Source: VRUE01 sp963748075 | Lineage (GTDB): Bacteria > Actinomycetota > Thermoleophilia > Solirubrobacterales > 70-9 | Length of the DNA stretch: 64,000 bases | Assembly (NCBI GenBank): GCA_963748075.1 | Contig: CAVVHQ010000010.1 | Coordinates: 1 to 64,000 of the forward strand | Reading direction: 5' to 3' | Shown: positions 50,509 to 58,778 of the stretch, in pieces | Layout: every line of letters starts with the position of its first letter | Numbering within the stretch: position 1 is the first letter of the stretch | Position numbers and translations under genes: made by a program | Notes under the pieces: generated by a model | Seen by the model: only the letters and a program-made list of their open reading frames with translations | Databases searched by the model: none | Told to the model about the DNA's origin: nothing

Positions 50509-50584
50509 GCTCTCAGAATATCCCGAAATCCTCGCCCACCTACGGTCCCTTCCAGCTGCCGCCTCTCGAGGTCGTCCTCCGTGG

Positions 50585-50640
50585 TGGCGCCCCGATTACG
50601 CCCTTCCGAGAAGGGCGAAAAGGGGTCGATGCAGGCTTGC
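50585..50640 (+). repeat. Solitary copy of the arm hairpin
   Basis: GCGCCCCGATTACG then the perfect hairpin CGCCCTT-CCGAG-AAGGGCG (50596-50614) and AAAAGGGGTCGATGCAG. It is the same sequence found in the arms at 32335, 37686 and 45189, but without a tRNA piece. It abuts a cyclase gene fragment. Confidence 0.7.
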
Positions 50641-50678
50641 CCCCGGGGAGATCGGGGCGGCATAGGCTTCGCCATGCA

Positions 50679-50807
50679 GACCCCGAGACCCACTACGCCG
50701 AGAGCGGCGAGCTCATGTTCACCGACCGTGGCGAGCACGAGCTCAAGGGCATCGATGAGCCCTGGCGCGTCCACGCGCTCGACAAGGCCCAGTTGCAGTT
50801 CCGTTGA
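50679..50807 (+). pseudogene. C-terminal fragment of a class III adenylate/guanylate cyclase gene
   Basis: One frame reads HYAESGELMFTDRGEHELKG then IDEPWRVHALDKAQLQFR and a TGA. The RGEHELKGIxEPWR pattern is the well-known end of class III nucleotide-cyclase domains. Nothing upstream continues it; the arm hairpin repeat lies there instead. A gene remnant cut at the repeat. Confidence 0.6.
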
Positions 50808-50826
50808 GAGTGACGCGCTGAGCGAC

Positions 50827-52995
50827 TCAGCGCCGCGTGTCTCCGAGAAGCCGGCCGGCGGCTTCTGCCAGCACCGGCTCGAAGGCAAGCAGGACTTCGA
50901 GGTGCAGGGTCGCCCACGCCATTCCCAGCCCGGGTGGAACCCCGGTGTAGCCGTCGGGCCGATCGAGGACGATCGGGCCCGGCTCCGGCTGCGGGCTCGC
51001 AGCGGCCTCCTCCGGCGGTGGGACCGGCTCCCCCGACGCGAGCGCGGCCCCGAGGTCCGAGACCCAACCGCAGCGGGTCCGCAGGATGGCTTCGAACGCT
51101 TCGCGGGCGGCCTGGAGTCGCGGGTTGCTCGAGTCGACCGGCTCGAGCCGGACCAGCACGCGCGCGTCGCGGAGCAGCGCCGCGACGTGGCGCACCCGGG
51201 CCGCCCCACCGCTCAGCGCCGTCAGGTCCGCGATCGGACGCCGCGCCGAGCCGCGCTGGTGGAGGTAGTCGCGAACGGCGGCGTCGAGGACCTGGGAGGA
51301 GACGAACGCCGTGCGGGCGGCCGCCTCCGGATCGGTGTCGTTCCCCAGCATGCGCTCGGCCGTCGAGCGCAGGAGGTCGGCCGCGTCGCGATAGGCATCG
51401 CCCAGGTCGCCCCGCAGCACCGTGACGGCGCCGCGCGGCCAGAGCAGGACGCCGACCAGGAGGCTGATCGCGGAGCCGATCGCCACGTCCTCGATCCTGA
51501 CCAGGCCCACCTGCCAGCCGCCGGTGTCGAGCAGGTTGAAGAGGATCAGGACCAGGAGCGAGAAGGCGGCCTGCCCGGCGACGAAGGAGACCGCCCGCGG
51601 CGCGTAGGCGGCGAGCAGGGCGGCCGGCGGGAGCGCCGCCCAAAGTGCGGCCTGACTGCCGTCCACGGCGACGACTACGAGGCCGCCGAGGACGATCCCG
51701 ATCAGGGTGCCGGCCAGCGCCTCGACGATCGTCGCGCCGGTTGCGAGGGCGTCGGAGCGCAGCACCGCGAGCGTCCCGAGGACGACCCAGAAGGAGTCCT
51801 GGACATCGCCGAGGTGGCCGACGAGAACCGCGGCGGCGAGCCCTACCGCGCCGCGCACACTGTTGCGCAGCCAGACCGAGCGCATGTTGGCGTGGGCGCG
51901 CACCAGCCTTCCCGCCGGCCGCAGTCGCTCCCAGGCGGCGGCGCCGGGATCCTCGACCTGCTCTCCCTCGGCCCGCAGAGCCTCCGCCGCCCCTTCGGCG
52001 GCGCCGAAGGCCAGGGCGCGCAGCCGGTAGCCCTCTTCAACCAGGAGGCGCGCCTCTGCCTCGTCGCGTCCCGGGGTCGCCTTCGCGAGGCCGGCCAGCA
52101 GGACGCGACCGGTCTCGCGGTGAGCGCGTTCGAGCGCCACCAGGTCCGGTCGGAGGGAGCCCGGCCGGTTCCCCTCGAGGCCGGCGGCGGCGGCCCGCAG
52201 CGAGGCGGGGACGAGCCTCTCGATCTCCGCCCGCTGAGCCCGCAGCTCGGTGTCGCGACGGGACGGCTCGACCGCGCGCGCCGCGGTCGCGTGCAGCCAG
52301 CCGAGGTCCTCGATCAGGCGCGCCAGGGCTGCGGTGCGACCGCCCGTGCCGCTCGGCCGATGCTGAAGCGAGAGGAACCTGCGCCGCAGCGAGGCGATCG
52401 CCTCTCGGGATGCCCGGTCGAGGTCGTCGGTCCCCGGAGCGTCCCCGGCGCCCGCTTCGACCAGCTCGGCGAGAGCGCGGCTGGCGACCGCGGCGTCCGC
52501 CCTCACCGCGTCCCGGGGCCGGGCGGGCCAGAGCAGCAGGGCGGCGGCGGTCGAGAGGATGGCGGCGAGCGCCCAGCCCAGCAGGCGCGCCGGTATCTCC
52601 GCGGGGTCGGCGGCGACCATGACGGGGAGGACGAAGGCGAGGATCGCCGCCGCCTGGGCGGCCGCGACGTAGCCGTTGAGGATGCCCGCGAAGAGGATCA
52701 CGAAGCCGATCGCGGCCATCGCGGCGACCGCGGCGGCGGTCGAGCGGGAGCAGAGGGTCCCCAGCGCGACGAGGGGCACCCCGGCGAGGGCCAGAAGCGC
52801 GTAGGCGCGCAGGCGCGCGCGGCGCGGGCCGCCGAAGTCGGCGAAGACGAGCATCGCGACGGAGCCGAATGCGGCGAACAGCGCCGCCTGCGGCAGGTCG
52901 AGGACGAGCAGCGCGAAGGCGAAGGCGCCGGGCATCACCAGCGCGAGCCTGGTCGCGCCCTTGAGCGCGAAGAGGCCGGGATCGCTGATGCTCAC
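50827..52995 (-). CDS. FUSC-family membrane transporter
   Basis: A 722-residue protein with two membrane blocks: about five to six helices at 15-165 (GAFAFALLVLDLPQAALFAA, GYVAAAQAAAILAFVLPVMV) and a second set at about 375-520 (NSVRGAVGLAAAVLVGHLGD, FVAGQAAFSLLVLILFNLLD). Helical cytoplasmic segments separate and follow them. This is the fusaric-acid/aromatic-acid exporter-like FUSC layout. It ends with a proline-rich stretch and a helix. Start GTG, 6 nt after TATGAT (leaderless). Substrate unknown. Confidence 0.83.
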   Translation of the reverse strand: MSISDPGLFALKGATRLALVMPGAFAFALLVLDLPQAALFAAFGSVAMLVFADFGGPRRARLRAYALLALAGVPLVALGTLCSRSTAAAVAAMAAIGFVILFAGILNGYVAAAQAAAILAFVLPVMVAADPAEIPARLLGWALAAILSTAAALLLWPARPRDAVRADAAVASRALAELVEAGAGDAPGTDDLDRASREAIASLRRRFLSLQHRPSGTGGRTAALARLIEDLGWLHATAARAVEPSRRDTELRAQRAEIERLVPASLRAAAAGLEGNRPGSLRPDLVALERAHRETGRVLLAGLAKATPGRDEAEARLLVEEGYRLRALAFGAAEGAAEALRAEGEQVEDPGAAAWERLRPAGRLVRAHANMRSVWLRNSVRGAVGLAAAVLVGHLGDVQDSFWVVLGTLAVLRSDALATGATIVEALAGTLIGIVLGGLVVVAVDGSQAALWAALPPAALLAAYAPRAVSFVAGQAAFSLLVLILFNLLDTGGWQVGLVRIEDVAIGSAISLLVGVLLWPRGAVTVLRGDLGDAYRDAADLLRSTAERMLGNDTDPEAAARTAFVSSQVLDAAVRDYLHQRGSARRPIADLTALSGGAARVRHVAALLRDARVLVRLEPVDSSNPRLQAAREAFEAILRTRCGWVSDLGAALASGEPVPPPEEAAASPQPEPGPIVLDRPDGYTGVPPGLGMAWATLHLEVLLAFEPVLAEAAGRLLGDTRR

Positions 52996-53083
52996 GCGGC
53001 GATCATAGGCGCGACCACGGCCGAGACGGTCCCGCTGCGGTAACCACTTGGCTGAGCTCGGCGGCCGATCTACACTCAGTGGG

Positions 53084-53302
53084 ATGACGGTCGTCCGAAC
53101 CGAGGTCTTCCTGGTCCTGTTCGGCGCGCTGGTGGTCATCGGCCTCGTCCTGTCCTTCCAGATCGCCGCCCTGCTGGGGGTCCTGTCGGTGATCGCGCTG
53201 AGGGTCTGGGCTCGACGGCAGTCGAGCCGGCCATGCCCTCAATGCGGGGCCACGATCGGTGGTTCTGACCGCATCTGCGAGCGCTGCGGGCACGAGTGGT
53301 GA
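53084..53302 (+). CDS. Small membrane protein with C-terminal zinc ribbon
   Basis: 72 residues: one or two hydrophobic stretches at 7-45 (VFLVLFGALVVIGLVLSFQI), then CPQCGATIGGSDRICERCGH, a four-cysteine zinc ribbon. No function known. TACACT lies 7 nt before the ATG. It is divergent from the FUSC gene across 88 bp. Confidence 0.72.
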   Translation: MTVVRTEVFLVLFGALVVIGLVLSFQIAALLGVLSVIALRVWARRQSSRPCPQCGATIGGSDRICERCGHEW

Positions 53303-53317
53303 GGTAGGTCTTTGCGG

Positions 53318-54025
53318 ATGAGCTCCTTCAAGGGTGCCTGTGAGCAGGTCGGCGAGACCCTGAAGTCGGAGGTGCTCGTTGGCTCCGGCGAGCAGGCGAT
53401 CGAGCGGGTGAGCGATCCGCTCCTTCCCCGCGAGGTCGAGGCGGTGGCTCCTTGCGCCGAGCGATTCGTCGACTACGAGGTCAACCCACCGTCGCACGGC
53501 AAGGCCGTCGGGCAGGCTGCGCCCATCGCGATCGTTCCGCCGCTCGCGAAGCTGATCGGCGAGACGAAGGTCGGCCGTCTCGACAGCGCCGGGGTCGGCG
53601 AGTTGCGCGGGGCCATCGCAACCTCGCTGGCGTGGGGCTACCTGGGGCTGGCGAGCGCCGGCGAGGTCAGCTGGCGCGGCGAGGCCGTCAAGCCACGAGT
53701 CGATCTCGATCCGGCCGAGCTGTGGAAGCTCTGGCTCTCGTATCTCTCCGGGGGGCTCGACGAGCTTCGGACCCCCGGGGCCGCTGCCGACCGGACCCTG
53801 CAGGCCGCCCGGGCGAGGGCAAGGGATCAGCTCACGGCGAGCCTCAAGGGGCTCGATCTTATGCCGCGGCGGCTGAAGCGCCTGCGCGTCAGGCTGGTCG
53901 ACGAGAAGTACGTCGAGAACGGGATGCTCCTCCGGCTTCTGCAGGGGTCAGCCGACGCGAGGGAAGCGCCCGGATTCGCCCGCGACATGGTCGAGCGCAA
54001 CTGGCCCTTCGCAAGCTCCGCCTGA
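53318..54025 (+). CDS. Hypothetical protein
   Basis: A 235-residue protein I do not recognise. It has no signal peptide or strong membrane helix. The C-terminal third is basic and helical (RARARDQLTASLKGLDLMPR, RLKRLRVRLVDEKYVENGML). The motif WKLWLSYLSGGLDELRTPG stands out. GAGGTAGG is about 10 nt before the ATG, and the gene follows the zinc-ribbon gene by 15 bp, so they may be co-transcribed. Confidence 0.6.
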   Translation: MSSFKGACEQVGETLKSEVLVGSGEQAIERVSDPLLPREVEAVAPCAERFVDYEVNPPSHGKAVGQAAPIAIVPPLAKLIGETKVGRLDSAGVGELRGAIATSLAWGYLGLASAGEVSWRGEAVKPRVDLDPAELWKLWLSYLSGGLDELRTPGAAADRTLQAARARARDQLTASLKGLDLMPRRLKRLRVRLVDEKYVENGMLLRLLQGSADAREAPGFARDMVERNWPFASSA

Positions 54026-54120
54026 GGGCCGCGTAGTGGCCTGGCGGTGGCTGGCCCTCGGCGGAAGATCGCGCTCGGAAACTATGATCGCCCGGTCAAC
54101 AAGGCGGAGGGTCGATCGAG

Positions 54121-54951
54121 ATGGAGGAGCTGCGCGGCAGGACGGCGTTGGTCACGGGGGCGTCGGGAGCGATCGGGCGGAAGATCGCTCGCCGTCTCGC
54201 CGGGGAGGGAGCCAACGTCGTCGTCAGCGGCAGACGCGAGGAGGCGCTGGCCGAAGCGGTGGGCGAACTGCGCGAGCTGGGAATCGAGGCGGAGTCGGTG
54301 GTAGCCGACCTCGGCGACCTGAGCCAGATCGATCCCCTGGTCGAGCGCTGCGAGGCAGCCCTGGGCCCGGTCGACGTGCTGGTGAACAACGCCGGCATCG
54401 AGACCGTCGGCTCCTTCACCCTCTACAGCCGCGAGGAGCTGACCTCGACGGTCGACGTCAACCTCACCGCGCCGCTGCTGTTGACGCACCGCTTGGTGCC
54501 GGGGATGCTGGAGCGCAGGCGTGGGCATGTGGTCTTCGTCTCCTCGCTGGCGGGGAAGATCGGCCCTGCCTACTCCGAGGCCTATGCGGCAACGAAGGCG
54601 GGCCTGGTCGGCCTCAACCAGTCGCTGCGGGCGGAGTACCGGCACGCGCCGATCGGCTTCTCCGTCGTCTGCCCCGGCTTCGTCGCCGGCGAGGGCATGT
54701 TCCAGCGGATGGTCGAGGAAGGCGCCCGCTCCAACCCTCTGCTCGGCGAAACGCCGATCGACAGGGTCGCCGAGCGGGTCGTCGAGGCGATTCGTCGCGA
54801 CCGGCCCGAGACGATCGAGAGCGGCGCGCCGATCCGTCCGCTGCTCGCTCTCGGTCAGGTCTCTCCGCGGCTCTCCGAGTGGCTGGTGGAGCGATTCGGC
54901 GGCACGGAGATCTTCCGCAGGGTGGCCGCGTCGCGCGACCGCCTCGGCTGA
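54121..54951 (+). CDS. Short-chain dehydrogenase/reductase
   Basis: A 276-residue classical SDR. TGASGAIG binds the cofactor, VSGRRE suggests NADP preference, NNAG is at about 88, and the catalytic set is S (VSSLAGKIG), Y and K (YSEAYAATKAG). The C-terminal 60 residues extend past the SDR core (LALGQVSPRLSEWLVERFGG), as in SDRs acting on lipids or retinoid-like alcohols. TATGAT at 54083 may be the -10 box, leaving a short leader. Confidence 0.87.
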   Translation: MEELRGRTALVTGASGAIGRKIARRLAGEGANVVVSGRREEALAEAVGELRELGIEAESVVADLGDLSQIDPLVERCEAALGPVDVLVNNAGIETVGSFTLYSREELTSTVDVNLTAPLLLTHRLVPGMLERRRGHVVFVSSLAGKIGPAYSEAYAATKAGLVGLNQSLRAEYRHAPIGFSVVCPGFVAGEGMFQRMVEEGARSNPLLGETPIDRVAERVVEAIRRDRPETIESGAPIRPLLALGQVSPRLSEWLVERFGGTEIFRRVAASRDRLG

Positions 54952-54959
54952 GCTGCGCC

Positions 54960-55330
54960 GCCGCCGCGCGGCGGCGGCTGCGGCGAGCGGAGAAGACCGG
55001 GTGCTCGCTGCGCGCGGCGTCGGCGGGGGTCGAGCGCCGCAAGAGGATCGTGGCGAGGACGATCCCGGCCAGGATCAGGGCGCCCGACAGCTTGAGGCCG
55101 GTCCCGAGGGCCGACATGAACGCTTCGCGGAGCGCGGCTTCGACCGCCTTCACGTGGCCGCCGGCGATCCGTTCCAGGGTCGCTTCGGCTCCTTCGGAAC
55201 CGCCCAGGACGCCGATCAGCTGCTGGGCGCCTTCGCGGCCGATCTGTACCCCCGCGCGCTCACGGCTCTCCCAACCCGGCGGGAATGTCGCTGACCACGT
55301 CGCCCACGGTGCTTGCAGCGTAGCCCGCCT
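54960..55330 (-). pseudogene. C-terminal remnant of an EmrB/QacA-type MFS transporter
   Basis: The minus strand encodes a last transmembrane helix with flanks (AALREAFMSALGTGLKLSGA, LILAGIVLATILLRRSTPAD) preceded by GREGAQQLIGVLGGSEGAEA. This arrangement is that of the final loop and helix of fourteen-helix drug exporters. The upstream part shows a frame change and no 5' end is present. Composition and position suggest a decayed fragment. Confidence 0.45.
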
Positions 55331-55394
55331 GCAATCCTCAAATGGGGAGCATGGCCGTCTTCGGAGATCCCGGCCGGAACCATGATGCACGTCC

Positions 55395-55615
55395 TTTCCC
55401 TCCAGCCCGGGCTACCTCGACCAGAGGGTCGCGATCTACGAGGCGACCGGCCTGTCGGCCGGCTCCGGCCGGGCCGATGAGGACGAGCAGGTCGCGGTCG
55501 TTGCGCTGCCGATGGCCGACATCGATCGAGTGCTGGCCGCGATCCACGACGCCAAGACGTTCGTGGGGCTGACGCTGCTCAAAGACAGTCGCCGAGCCTC
55601 AGCAGATGCCCTAGT
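55395..55615 (+). pseudogene. C-terminal fragment of a NUDIX hydrolase (ADP-ribose pyrophosphatase-like)
   Basis: One frame reads SPGYLDQRVAIYEATGLSAG, then DEDEQVAVVALPMADIDRVL and IHDAKTFVGLTLLKD. This matches the region after the Nudix box in ADP-ribose pyrophosphatases (SPGYxDExxxxYxATGL...DEDE..EV). The Nudix box itself and the N-terminus are missing. It lies head to head with the MFS remnant, so one deletion may have removed both 5' ends. Confidence 0.55.
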
Positions 55616-55623
55616 CTGCCCCC

Positions 55624-56130
55624 ATGCCCGCGACCGAGCAGACCACCGAGTCAGGCTTCGTCGCCCGGGCCTACTTCGAAGCGGTCGGGGCGCGCGATCT
55701 CGACGCGATGATGGGTTTCTGGGAGCCGGGAGGGAGGGGCGAGATCCACGGTCTGGTCGTGCTGACCGCGCCGCACAGCTACCGCGCCTGGTTCGCCAAC
55801 CTCTTCGCCGCCTTCCCCGACTTTCGCTTCGAGGTCCTCGACGTCGTCGCCGAGGGCGAGCAGGCGGCGGTGCGCTGGCACGCCACCGGCACCTTCGACG
55901 GCAACACCCGCTTCGAGGGCATGGACCCGACCGGCGCGACGGTCGACATCACCGGTTGTGACCTGCTGACGATCCGGAGCGGCAAGGTCCAACGCAACGA
56001 GGCCTACATGAACGGCGCCCAGATGGCACAGCAGCTCGGCGCCCTGCCGCCGGCCGACTCGCTGCCCGAGCGGGCGATGCTCGCCGCGCTCAACCTGAAG
56101 ACGCGGCTGGCGCGGGCGCTGCGTCGCTGA
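55624..56130 (+). CDS. SnoaL-like/ester cyclase family protein (NTF2-like fold)
   Basis: A 168-residue NTF2-fold protein: ARAYFEAVGARDLDAMMGFW, HSYRAWFANLFAAFPDFRFE, WHATGTFDGN and ITGCDLLTIRSGKVQRNEAY are the ester-cyclase/SnoaL pattern. It might bind or transform a small hydrophobic compound; activity unassigned. ATG is 6 nt after TAGTCT (leaderless). Confidence 0.82.
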   Translation: MPATEQTTESGFVARAYFEAVGARDLDAMMGFWEPGGRGEIHGLVVLTAPHSYRAWFANLFAAFPDFRFEVLDVVAEGEQAAVRWHATGTFDGNTRFEGMDPTGATVDITGCDLLTIRSGKVQRNEAYMNGAQMAQQLGALPPADSLPERAMLAALNLKTRLARALRR

Positions 56131-56221
56131 TCGGGTCGAAGCTCGCAACCAGCACGTGGGCGCTACGGTGTCTCTGCCCGGGGAAGACGGGTCAGGAGGA
56201 AGCTCGAGGAAGGAGAAGGCG

Positions 56222-56506
56222 ATGAACACCTACGCGATCCTGCGGCGACGGGGTTGGCGGTCGGAGGATGACCTCAAAGCGGCAGCGGGGCGCTCCAGCG
56301 CCGTCGGCGACGAGGAGATGCCCGACGAGGTGCGATGGATCCGCAGCTACGCGCTGGCGGAGGAGGACGGGACGGTTGGCACCGTCTGCATCTATGAGGC
56401 GACCGGCGAGGAGGCGATCCGCAAGCACGCCGAGCGCGCCGATCTGCCGGTTGACGAGGTGATCGCGGTCGCCGACACGGTGATCGTCAGGCCGGACCCC
56501 AACTAG
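56222..56506 (+). CDS. DUF4242 family protein
   Basis: A 94-residue ferredoxin-like-fold protein (YAILRRRGWRSEDDLKAAAG, VRWIRSYALAEEDGTVGTVC, YEATGEEAIRKHAERADLPV). The RSY and CIYEA elements are typical of DUF4242. One Streptomyces member is reported to bind nickel, but I see no basis to claim that here. AGGAAGGAGAAG precedes the ATG. Confidence 0.82.
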   Translation: MNTYAILRRRGWRSEDDLKAAAGRSSAVGDEEMPDEVRWIRSYALAEEDGTVGTVCIYEATGEEAIRKHAERADLPVDEVIAVADTVIVRPDPN

Positions 56507-56543
56507 CCCCGCCGGTGCGGCGGGCCGCGACTATGTTTCGCTG

Positions 56544-57095
56544 GTGACGCGGCTGGCGATTCCCGAGGCCTCCTACCTCCGCTTGCTCGAGGAGTCCGAT
56601 GCGCGGGAGCTGCACGGACTGATCGAGGCGAACCGCGAATACCTCGCCAGCTGGTTGCCGTGGGCGGCGAGTCAGACTCTCGTTGACACCCTCGAATTCA
56701 TTCACAGGGCGGGGAAGCAGCTGACCGACGACAACGGCTTCCAGGCGGCGATCGTCCTCGAGAGCGGCATCGTCGGCGTGATCGGCTACCCCGCCATCGA
56801 TTGGGGCAACCGCTTGACGCGCATCGGCTACTGGCTCGACGAGGGGCACCAGGGCAAAGGGACGATGACCACCGCGGTGCGGACGCTGGTCGACCATGCG
56901 CTGTCCGTCTGGCGCCTCAACCGGGTGGAGATCCGGGCTGCGGTGGAGAACCGCCGCAGCCGAGCGATCCCGGAGCGGCTCGGCTTTCTGCGGGAGGGGA
57001 CGCTGTGGCAGGCGGAACTTGTCGACGGCCGCTATCTCGACAGCGTCGTGTACTCGATGCTGGCGGAGGACTGGCGCGCCAGGCAATCGAGGTAG
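56544..57095 (+). CDS. RimJ/RimL-type GNAT acetyltransferase
   Basis: A 183-residue N-acetyltransferase of the ribosomal-protein-alanine type: YLRLLEESDARELHGLIEAN, YLASWLPWA, IGYWLDEGHQGKGTMTTAVR (acetyl-CoA loop QGKGT) and NRVEIRAAVENRRSRAIPER then LGFLREG. The target is a protein N-terminus, an amino acid or a small amine. GTG start is 6 nt after TATGTT. Confidence 0.86.
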   Translation: MTRLAIPEASYLRLLEESDARELHGLIEANREYLASWLPWAASQTLVDTLEFIHRAGKQLTDDNGFQAAIVLESGIVGVIGYPAIDWGNRLTRIGYWLDEGHQGKGTMTTAVRTLVDHALSVWRLNRVEIRAAVENRRSRAIPERLGFLREGTLWQAELVDGRYLDSVVYSMLAEDWRARQSR

Positions 57096-57112
57096 AGGTG
57101 ACGATCGGCTGA

Positions 57113-57322
57113 GAGAAGAGCTGGCCGAGACCGCGGATGCGCAGGCGGCTCGGGCCGACGGTCGCCTTTCGGCTGGGCATCCGCGATCGCGAGGCCGCCA
57201 GGCGCTCGGTCCGGCGGATCCTGGAGTGGGACTTCGACCGCATCCTGCCCGGCCACGGCGAGATCGTCGAGGCCGGTGGGAGGGACAAGCTCAGGAGGGA
57301 TCTAGCCCGGCTGCTTCGCTGA
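57113..57322 (+). pseudogene. 3' fragment of a metallo-beta-lactamase-fold (DUF4336-like) gene
   Basis: About 69 residues: RRRLGPTVAFRLGIRDREAA, RRSVRRILEWDFDRILPGHG, EIVEAGGRDKLRRDLARLLR. FDRILPGHGEIVE is the last strand and metal histidine of MBL-fold hydrolases. The N-terminal HxHxDH part is missing and the frame starts at a stop 18 bp after the GNAT gene. It overlaps the 3' end of the CGNR gene by 32 bp. Confidence 0.55.
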
Positions 57323-57917
57323 CGCGGCTGCGGTTTGATGAGGATGCCCTCGTGCGCCGGTAGTGGCGCGCTGCCCGGGCGCGGTTGCCGCACGCCGCGC
57401 AGCACCAGCGACGGGCGCCGAGGAAGAACATCCCGCAGCTCGGCGCACCGCAGACCTTGAGCTGCTCACGCTCTGACCCGGCGAGCAGGGCGATGGTCGA
57501 GCGCGCCAGCGCTCCCAGCAGCCAGTCGATGGAGGCCTCGTCCCGCGCTCGCTCGGCGGCGATGAGCTCGTCGTTGAGCTGGAGCGCCACCGGAGCCGCC
57601 GAGCTCGCCGCGTTGACCCGATCGAGTGCCTGGATCGGGACCTCGTTTCGCTTGGCCGCGGCGCCCAGAAGCTCGCGGATCGCGCGCCGCAACGCGCGGA
57701 TCTGATCGAGATGAGCGGGCTGGAAGGCGTACTCGCCGAGCCGGCCGCGCTCCGCCTCCAGCCAGCGGCGCATGTCCTCGGGTGCGGCGAGCAGGTCGAC
57801 CGTCTCGTCCTCGCGGACCACCATCACGGTGTTCGCCAGGTCGATCGCCAGCGGCTCGCCGAGCCACCTGAACACGGGCCCGCCCCGCCTCGTCGGTCCA
57901 AAGCGCTCGCTCTGCAT
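57291..57917 (-). CDS. CGNR zinc-finger protein (ABATE domain)
   Basis: A 208-residue putative transcription regulator. The N-terminal ABATE domain (LGEPLAIDLANTVMVVREDE, LRRAIRELLGAAAKRNEVPI) leads to a C-terminal CGNR zinc finger with CGAPSCGMFFLGARRWCCAA then CGNRARAARHYRR. The finger resembles a treble clef that binds DNA. ATG is 7 nt after TAGACT. It is divergent from the alpha/beta hydrolase gene and may control it. The last residues past HYRRTRA are low-complexity and overlap the MBL fragment. Confidence 0.87.
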   Translation of the reverse strand: MQSERFGPTRRGGPVFRWLGEPLAIDLANTVMVVREDETVDLLAAPEDMRRWLEAERGRLGEYAFQPAHLDQIRALRRAIRELLGAAAKRNEVPIQALDRVNAASSAAPVALQLNDELIAAERARDEASIDWLLGALARSTIALLAGSEREQLKVCGAPSCGMFFLGARRWCCAACGNRARAARHYRRTRASSSNRSRVSEAAGLDPS

Positions 57918-57965
57918 CTGAGCTAGTCTAATGCTTTGCCTGGATAATTACGTTAGGAAAGCAGG

Positions 57966-58778
57966 GTGACCTCAAGCGGCGCCGGCATCAGATTCGATCG
58001 CCTCGGGACCGGCGAGCCTCTGCTCCTGCTTCACGGCACGGGCGGCTCGCGGGCACACTGGCGACCGTTGGTCGATCTGCTCGGGGGGCAGCGGGAGCTG
58101 CTGCTCGTCGACCTGCCGGGCCACGGCGAATCCGACCCGCCCCCTCCGCGCTCCCCGCACACGCCGGCCGGCTACGCGGCGGTCTTGGAGCAACTGCTCG
58201 ATGAGCTGGGGATCGACCGCCCCCATCTCGCCGGGAACTCGGTGGGTGGCTGGACCGCGCTGGAGCTCGCCAAGCGCGGTCGGGCGCGCTCGGTGGTCGC
58301 GATCGGCCCTGCCGGGCTGTGGCGCAGAAACGATCCGTGGCGCTGCGTCTTCCAGCTTTGGGCTCAGCACAAGCTCGGCAGAGCCTTCGCGCCGCTCACC
58401 CCCGGCCTGATGCGCAACCCCGCCGGTCGCGCCGTGCTGCTGCGGGGGACCGTTGCGAAGCCGAGCCGGGTCCCGCCCGATGCCGCGGTCGACATGGCGG
58501 TCACCTACGCGCAGACGCCTTGCTTCGAGCGGCATCTCTCCGCGACGCGGCGAGAGCGCTTCCAGGGCGGGCGGGGGATCGAGGTGCCGGTCACCGTCGC
58601 CTGGGGCGAGAAGGATCGGCTCGTCCCCGCCAAGGCGCGCCGTCGCGACGAGCTGCCGCCGCACACTCGCGTTCTGACCCTCGCCGCTTGCGGTCACCTC
58701 CCGATGTGGGATGAGCCGGAGCTGGTTGCGGAGACCATCCTCGACGGAGCCGAGGAGGGTGCCCCAGCCACACCGTGA
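57966..58778 (+). CDS. Alpha/beta-fold hydrolase
   Basis: A 270-residue hydrolase: oxyanion region LLLLHGTGGSRAHWRPLVDL, DLPGHGESDPP, nucleophile elbow LAGNSVGGWTALELAKRG, acid in WGEKDRLVPA and histidine in AACGHLPMWDEPELV. All three catalytic residues are present. Substrate unknown. Start GTG. It is divergent from the CGNR gene across 48 bp and its 3' end overlaps the methyltransferase gene by 85 bp. Confidence 0.87.
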   Translation: MTSSGAGIRFDRLGTGEPLLLLHGTGGSRAHWRPLVDLLGGQRELLLVDLPGHGESDPPPPRSPHTPAGYAAVLEQLLDELGIDRPHLAGNSVGGWTALELAKRGRARSVVAIGPAGLWRRNDPWRCVFQLWAQHKLGRAFAPLTPGLMRNPAGRAVLLRGTVAKPSRVPPDAAVDMAVTYAQTPCFERHLSATRRERFQGGRGIEVPVTVAWGEKDRLVPAKARRRDELPPHTRVLTLAACGHLPMWDEPELVAETILDGAEEGAPATP

